Shown here one piece after another: positions 9,801-12,935 of a stretch of 12,935 nucleotides of DNA. Source of the DNA: Rodentolepis nana (taxonomy: Eukaryota > Platyhelminthes > Cestoda > Cyclophyllidea > Hymenolepididae); the NCBI GenBank assembly GCA_900617975.1, contig UZAE01001513.1, forward strand, positions 1 to 12,935, read 5' to 3'. The position numbers were made by a program, and so were the translations under genes. Position 1 is the stretch's first letter, and every line of letters begins with the position of its first letter. The notes below the pieces were generated by a model. It had not been told where the DNA came from and searched no databases. It saw nothing but the letters and a program-made list of their open reading frames with translations.

Positions 9801-11117
9801 GCTTATTTGCGCATATTTGGTTTCCATAGTCCGTCAATGACTTATTAATTTTGACGGGGCGATGGTCTGCCTAAATACAATCAATTATGACAAATTCTAG
9901 GTGTCCCTATGGTGATGGATCCACGTGCTTCTTATCATGGAGCACTGATATCTACCCAATTCCTTGATTGCACGGCAATTGAAATAATAATGCCACATCA
10001 TCACCTCACCATGCCTCTTTCGCGTCACGAATACGGTGAGTCTGGTCAAGTAGAGGTTACATGTTCATCATAGATTGGTTCATTGTTCACCACTTTTGGA
10101 CAAATAATTGTTGCTTTAATCATCTCCAGGCAATCTTAACCTTATCAACCTTAATTCAAAATGTTAAATAGATTCATAGTTAAATCTGATACAATTAATG
10201 TAGTGTTTATCTTCTCTCGTGGTCTTGGGTTCAGCCTCATCAGTCATTAACTATCAATTCCCCTCCTCTACTCCCTTTCCAAAGTTGGGCCTTGGGGGAT
10301 CCCTTTTCTTTTAGCGTCAGGATCCAGTTCTCACAAAATATCTGTACTGCCCTATCCTTGTATGAAGTCAAATTAGTTAGAAATCATTTAACCTGACTCT
10401 CTAAGCATGTCTTGAATACAGTTGTCAAGTTTAATCCAATATTTCCGCCTTTATACCAAAAAATGGTTGAATTCCAACGCCTTATACAATATTATTTAAT
10501 ATAAAGAGCCTGGACAATCTTGTGAACTCTTTTTATTCATACCGAGGTGAGATTAGGACAGAAATGAATTCACTGATGCTGATTATTCATTAGCTGCCTA
10601 ATTTTATCTGAAAACACAAAAAAATGGTATGACTGTATGTTTTAATGTGAACGATTGGTGAGAACAGAAAATCTCCTAAAAAGGAATTCTTTCCTATATC
10701 TGGTATTCACAGTTATTCATTGTTTAACAGACCAAATACCAAAAAATCGATATGCTGGCGACTGAAAAATATCGATTTTCTACAGATTCAACGAAGATGA
10801 ATTACATGCTTAATAATTGAATATACCTAAAACTAATTCAAATAATCACTGCAGATTGGCAGAACTGTTTAAAAATGCCTTGCGTAGCCTAGGTTTTTTC
10901 ATCAATTTTGTTTGTTCACGGTGATTCAGCCCTTATGAATATGCAACATTTAGACTTAGTTTCAGGTTTTTAAGGTGCATAGGTTTAAAAACTGTCATTT
11001 GCATCCAACAAGAGTTACATGAAATATTTAAATCTTACCGCTCAGCGACAAGTGAATTTGTTCAGGAGCATTATCACCCAGGGCTATTACCACCTGCAGA
11101 ACTAAAACGAACCACAT
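614..11117 (-). CDS. ACP7: Purple acid phosphatase, animal acid phosphatase type 7-like (partial at 3' end; 7 coding exons)
   Basis: Spliced CDS: 11117-11039, 9229-9035, 5099-4876, 3578-3481, 3302-3240, 3165-3051, 874-614; 1,035 nt, 345 codons, intron phases 1,1,0,2,2,0 and 0 at the exit. All introns are GT-AG. Seen: signal peptide (residues 1 to about 13), an N-terminal fibronectin-III-like PAP domain (about 17-118) and a metallophosphoesterase domain (about 122-345) with LGDLG (D130), GDFAYD (D159, Y162), GNHE (N194), SHRPMY (H277) and AHEHSYER (H331, H333). These are the seven ligands of the dinuclear Fe/Zn- or Fe/Mn-type centre. Known for the family: hydrolysis of phosphomonoesters, usually in secreted or lysosomal glycoproteins. 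Sequons at N88, N98, N105, N120 and N200 fit that. The family is usually about 430-450 residues, so the C-terminal part lies beyond position 1. Nothing suggests a pseudogene. The family call is firm; the substrate and which insect paralogue it is are not known. Confidence 0.93.
875..3050 (-). other. Intron 6 (2,176 bp, phase 0) carrying repeat copy B
   Basis: Bounded by GTACTT and TTCCAG. Its notable content is repeat copy B (2137-2373), lying antisense to the gene. It also holds a T8A7 palindrome (1223-1237), AT-rich inverted repeats near 1858-1877 and 1932-1980, a short GAT run (2912-2924) and a TTTAAA-rich palindromic stretch (2929-2950). No exon-like sequence was found in it. Confidence 0.85.
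2137..2373 (+). repeat. Dispersed repeat copy B, inside intron 6
   Basis: The left end (2137-2176, with a run of 12 Gs at 2165-2176) and the 88-bp right module (2286-2373) match copy A without gaps in the module. The body between them is not recognisably like the body of A. The ATAGACTT/AAGTCTAT pair is kept at 2304-2311 and 2358-2365. The four CpG sites of the module of A are all lost here by transitions. No flanking target-site duplication was obvious. Confidence 0.78.
3051..3165 (-). CDS. ACP7: Exon 6: central beta strands of the phosphoesterase domain
   Basis: Encodes the end of codon 220 (Ser) through Gln258. The acceptor is TTACTTTCAG|C. The peptide begins (S)IDVGPIHWIAYVSD and ends YRQYAWLEKDLQ. 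In animal members these segments are the strand before the fifth metal ligand (S-x-D-x-G-P-x-H) and the helix Q-Y-x-W-L-E-K-D-L. A run of four tyrosines sits at 235-238. The donor is TTGCAG|GTACTT in phase 0. Confidence 0.92.
3240..3302 (-). CDS. ACP7: Exon 5: NFSHYKNRF microexon
   Basis: A short 63-nt exon encoding residues 199 (end) to 219 plus two bases of codon 220. The acceptor is CTGATTTAG|T and the donor TACAG|GTAATT (phase 2). The peptide NFSHYKNRFNMPGNNDDMFY matches the family segment between GNHE and the next beta strand. N200 is a sequon. It is separated from exon 4 by 178 bp and from exon 6 by only 74 bp. Confidence 0.9.
3481..3578 (-). CDS. ACP7: Exon 4: GNHE motif
   Basis: A 98-nt exon encoding residues 167-198 plus two bases of codon 199. 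The acceptor is TTTTTCAG|GAA (phase 0). The peptide runs from ENGRLGDRFMRL to PYMTAVGNHESA. N194 of GNHE bridges the two metal ions and H195 is the usual substrate-contacting histidine. The exon ends AGC GCA TA|GTACGT; the TA joins the T of exon 5 to make Tyr199. Reading on without splicing gives an immediate TAG stop, which explains why no long open frame marks this exon. Confidence 0.9.
3579..4875 (-). other. Intron 3 (1,297 bp, phase 0)
   Basis: Bounded by GTAAAC and TTTCAG. It holds a (TA)8 microsatellite (4125-4140). The short open frames here on both strands, up to 88 codons, have no signal, motif or family resemblance and are taken as chance. Confidence 0.85.
4125..4140. repeat. (TA)8 microsatellite
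   Basis: Sixteen bases of uninterrupted TA dinucleotides in intron 3. Likely length-variable. Confidence 0.9.
4876..5099 (-). CDS. ACP7: Exon 3: end of N-domain and first two metal-binding motifs
   Basis: Encodes residues 92-166. The acceptor is TCTTCCAG|TC, which restores Val92 across the junction to give TSYVYKVG. The end of the N-domain is seen as SPYTFRTLP. The catalytic domain follows, with LGDLG (D130) and GDFAYD (D159 and Y162); Y162 is the tyrosine whose charge transfer to Fe(III) gives the family its purple colour. Sequons N98, N105 and N120 are in this exon; two of them are N-W-S. The donor is AAG|GTAAAC in phase 0. Confidence 0.93.
5100..9034 (-). other. Intron 2 (3,935 bp, phase 1)
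   Basis: The largest intron, with GTAAGA donor and TTCCAG acceptor. It contains a triple AAATATTT repeat (5616-5639), a TATCGATA octamer (6736-6743), a 10-bp stem with 11-nt loop (6967-6976 with 6988-6997) and a hairpin at 8004-8035. I see no protein-coding remnant or RNA gene. A less AT-rich patch near 7655-7710 is noted under findings. Confidence 0.85.
5616..5639. repeat. Three tandem AAATATTT units, fully palindromic
   Basis: Three exact copies of the self-complementary octamer AAATATTT in intron 2; the 24-bp whole is also a perfect palindrome. Probably simple AT-rich sequence without function. Confidence 0.9.
9035..9229 (-). CDS. ACP7: Exon 2: N-terminal fibronectin-III-like PAP domain
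   Basis: Encodes residues 27-91, with split codons at both ends (phase 1 to phase 1, 195 nt). The acceptor is GAAATGCAG|AT, and it joins exon 1 to form Asp27. The MTITWTTL strand and the YIHTVTLRNLQPNTSY segment are typical of the N-terminal beta-sandwich of animal and plant purple acid phosphatases, where H-x-V-x-L-x-x-L-x-P-x-T-x-Y is strongly conserved. A glycosylation sequon lies at N88. The donor is TACG|GTAAGA. Confidence 0.92.
9230..11038 (-). other. Intron 1 (1,809 bp, phase 1)
   Basis: Bounded by GTAAGA and ATGCAG. It is AT-rich with no coding similarity that I can see on either strand. A pair of inverted ATCGAT-containing decamers lies at 10743-10752 and 10770-10779. The stretch 10200-10340 is less AT-rich than its surroundings, but I cannot assign it. 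Confidence 0.85.
11039..11117 (-). CDS. ACP7: Exon 1: start codon and signal peptide
   Basis: Encodes residues 1-26 plus the first base of codon 27. It begins MWFVLVLQVVIAL, a hydrophobic secretory signal, followed by GDNAPEQIHLSLS. The P-E-Q-I/V-H-L segment is the usual first motif of the mature animal purple acid phosphatase. The ATG has A at -3 (context ACAATGT). The reading frame stays open upstream to another ATG at 11330, but that start would bury the signal peptide 71 residues inside and lies upstream of the candidate TATA box, so I prefer 11117. The donor is GCG|GTAAGA (phase 1). Confidence 0.85.
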
Positions 11118-11195
11118 TGTCCTTGTTTGTACGCTAATTCTCGATCGCAAGCTGAGAATATATATACACAAACGCGGACAAACCTGATTACGTTT

Positions 11196-11225
11196 GCTGA
11201 CATTGGTTGTTTGTGATTGTTTATA
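11196..11225 (-). promoter_or_regulatory. Candidate core promoter of the phosphatase gene (TATA box plus initiator)
   Basis: On the minus strand TATAAA occupies 11225-11220, and TCAGCA occupies 11200-11195. TCAG is the core of the arthropod initiator. If its A (11198) is +1, the TATA box starts at -27, close to the usual spacing. The resulting leader to the ATG at 11117 is 81 nt with no upstream ATG. No downstream promoter element is seen at +28. The motifs are short, and an upstream noncoding exon cannot be ruled out. Confidence 0.4.
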
Positions 11226-12744
11226 AAATCCATGCGTGAACCGCATGCGATGGACAAATCGATCCAATTTTAGCATCGGACTGACAAAATATATCCAGCA
11301 ATGCTTGTGAAGATGAAGCAGTAGAACCATACGCGATTTACATGCAGTATAAATAAGTTGACCGTATCTGTGATTCCGGGCTCATTGATTTTCTAGGCAT
11401 ATTAATGCACTCCACAATTAATGGCTGAGAACAAGCCTTCCGTTTGCGTCTCTGACAAAATATTAATTACCGATGTGTCAGAAATAAATGTGAAGTTCAA
11501 GGAATAATCTTTGTCTGAAAGAAATTAAGACCATACAAACTTCATTCTTTTAAAAATTTTGGGATAATAAGTGAACTATGAACGTGGTAGAAAAATTCAT
11601 TCAATAATTACATGTGAATTTATATCTTTCAATAATGTAGTCTTTTAAAAATCCAATAGAATAACGAGAGTCGGGCTATCACGTCATTCGATCAATCGTT
11701 CCCTATTATTTTTTGTGGTATACATACGCTCATACTTAATTAGAGGAAACAAATCATTATAGACGGACATATGGACACTTAACAGCAAAGTAAATACCTC
11801 ATAAGAATGGCGAAAATTCAGCGCTTCATTTACTGAATAATTAGGTTCTTTGATATCCCGATCTAAATATCCCTTCAGCCCAACCTGCTTTTAGTTGTCT
11901 TTGTTGTACGCTTCTTATTATTACAAATGGGCATTGGCAATAAAATGAGGCTAACTAATTTTATGCTTTTCCTGTGAAGGGTATCAATAAATTCTTCCAT
12001 TCTATACATTAATTGCTAGGCATGATGTTCACTGACTTTCTACATCGCCCGAAACATACTTAATAGACCATAGGAATAAGACCTGTGAAGGCAGGGGTTT
12101 TCGGAGGCTAAACATGTTTTCAAACTTCCCTAGTCATAAAAGTCGCTTGGCAACATTCGCAACTTTTTTCTAGGGTATGGAAAGGGGCCAAATCCTCTTC
12201 CCGCCATACATATACCCAATTCTTGAACATTAATGCGTTAATCAGGTCTTTTCAACCACATTACTCCGCGATCCCCCTTAGACCTCCAAGTTTAATCTAA
12301 GACCCTCTTTAATTCACTTCACATCACCCACGGCAGTAGAGAAGAATACCCATTTGACAGCCATGACAATTGAAAGAATTCAGTTAGCATGATTAGAAAG
12401 TCGCCCTTGGACTCTGTACAAGTCACATTATTTTCGGAGTGCTGTGCTTCTCATGAAGGCTCAATTAATCAAAAAGGGGATAGAAGTGGTTTCTCAATTC
12501 AGTGGCATCTTTCACTTTGTTTGGAAGTTTGCCGCCTTTACCACACCATTTTTGAGGTTCTTTTCCGGCGAGGAACTGGCCTTCTGCAACGAATATACAA
12601 ACTTGTCTTGGTGTAGGTCATCATTGATTGCAAGCTTTCTGGAGGACACTAAAACGCTCAATTGTCTGTGATGACGAAAATCATAGGTTTGATGTCATGA
12701 TTCTAATTATTCATTGCCGTTACACTCACGTATGTGAATATTGG
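11226..12744. other. Upstream region without a recognisable gene
   Basis: DNA between the candidate promoter and repeat copy C. Open frames of 75 codons on the plus strand at 12389-12616 and 12444-12671 overlap each other in different frames and resemble no family I know. The 12170-12600 part is less AT-rich than its surroundings and could be an old dispersed repeat, but there is no internal evidence for this. Confidence 0.6.
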
Positions 12745-12935
12745 GGTGCGCGATAGACATACCTCCAAGTGGTGTGACCTGGGCAACGTATACTCATACG
12801 GCAAAAGAGTCTATTAACTGACAGTTGACTTCTCACTTCAAACTACCATCACCCCACTATATGTCATATTTGACTACTCGCACAGTAATCACCTTTTTTC
12901 TACCTTTGTGTCTGTTTCTTTTACATCTTCGCAAC
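12745..12935 (-). repeat. Dispersed repeat copy C, inverted, truncated by window end
   Basis: Read on the minus strand it matches copy A from about position 88 through 278. The 88-bp module is 12745-12832. The body beyond (12833-12935) also matches A closely, including GATGTAAAAGAAACAGAC and GATGGTAGTTTGAAGTGA. The inner inverted-repeat arm AGTTGACTTC is at 12823-12832; its partner would lie beyond the window. C is opposite in orientation to A and B. Confidence 0.82.

Noticed and set aside
614..11117. Processed or decayed pseudogene of the phosphatase
   Set aside because: Introns are present, all visible splice sites are canonical, phases match, and all seven metal ligands are intact.
11158..11166. 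ATATATATA as the TATA box
   Set aside because: It lies only 41-49 nt upstream of the start codon, with no initiator at a suitable distance; TATAAA at 11220-11225 has better spacing to TCAGCA.
12389..12671. Two overlapping 75-codon open frames on the plus strand as a second gene
   Set aside because: They overlap in different frames and have no signal peptide, domain, or splice context that I recognise; likely chance.

Overview
This window looks like one locus from an animal genome, most likely an arthropod and probably an insect. The DNA is AT-rich, and the only recognisable gene is split by seven GT-AG introns of 74 bp to about 3.9 kb. Its protein reads as an animal-type purple acid phosphatase (acid phosphatase type 7, ACP7/PAPL family). 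The species cannot be named from the sequence.

The gene runs on the minus strand. Its first coding exon (11039-11117) encodes a signal peptide. It is followed by exons at 9035-9229, 5 kb (4876-5099), 3.5 kb (3481-3578), 3.3 kb (3240-3302), 3.1 kb (3051-3165) and 0.6-0.9 kb (614-874). Joined, they give 1,035 nt, or 345 codons, with matching phases at all six internal junctions and no stop or frameshift. All seven metal-ligand residues of the purple acid phosphatase fold are present: D130, D159, Y162, N194, H277, H331 and H333. The last roughly 90-100 residues expected of the family are not in the window and must lie to the left of position 1. A TATAAA at 11220-11225 and an initiator-like TCAGCA 27 nt further on suggest a start of transcription near 11198. 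This would give an 81-nt leader without upstream ATGs.

The rest is intron and upstream DNA. Its most distinctive content is a dispersed, non-autonomous-looking repeat family. Copy A occupies 1-278 (plus), copy B 2137-2373 (plus, inside the intron before the last visible exon) and copy C 12745-12935 (minus, cut by the window end). All three share an ungapped 88-bp right-hand module; A and C also share the adjacent body. A and C therefore bracket the gene as inverted copies about 12.5 kb apart. In copy B all four CpGs found in the module of copy A have become TpG/CpA-type sequences, a pattern expected from methyl-CpG decay.

No tRNA, rRNA, CRISPR array, transposase, viral gene or second protein-coding gene could be supported. 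The remaining open frames are short and without recognisable motifs.
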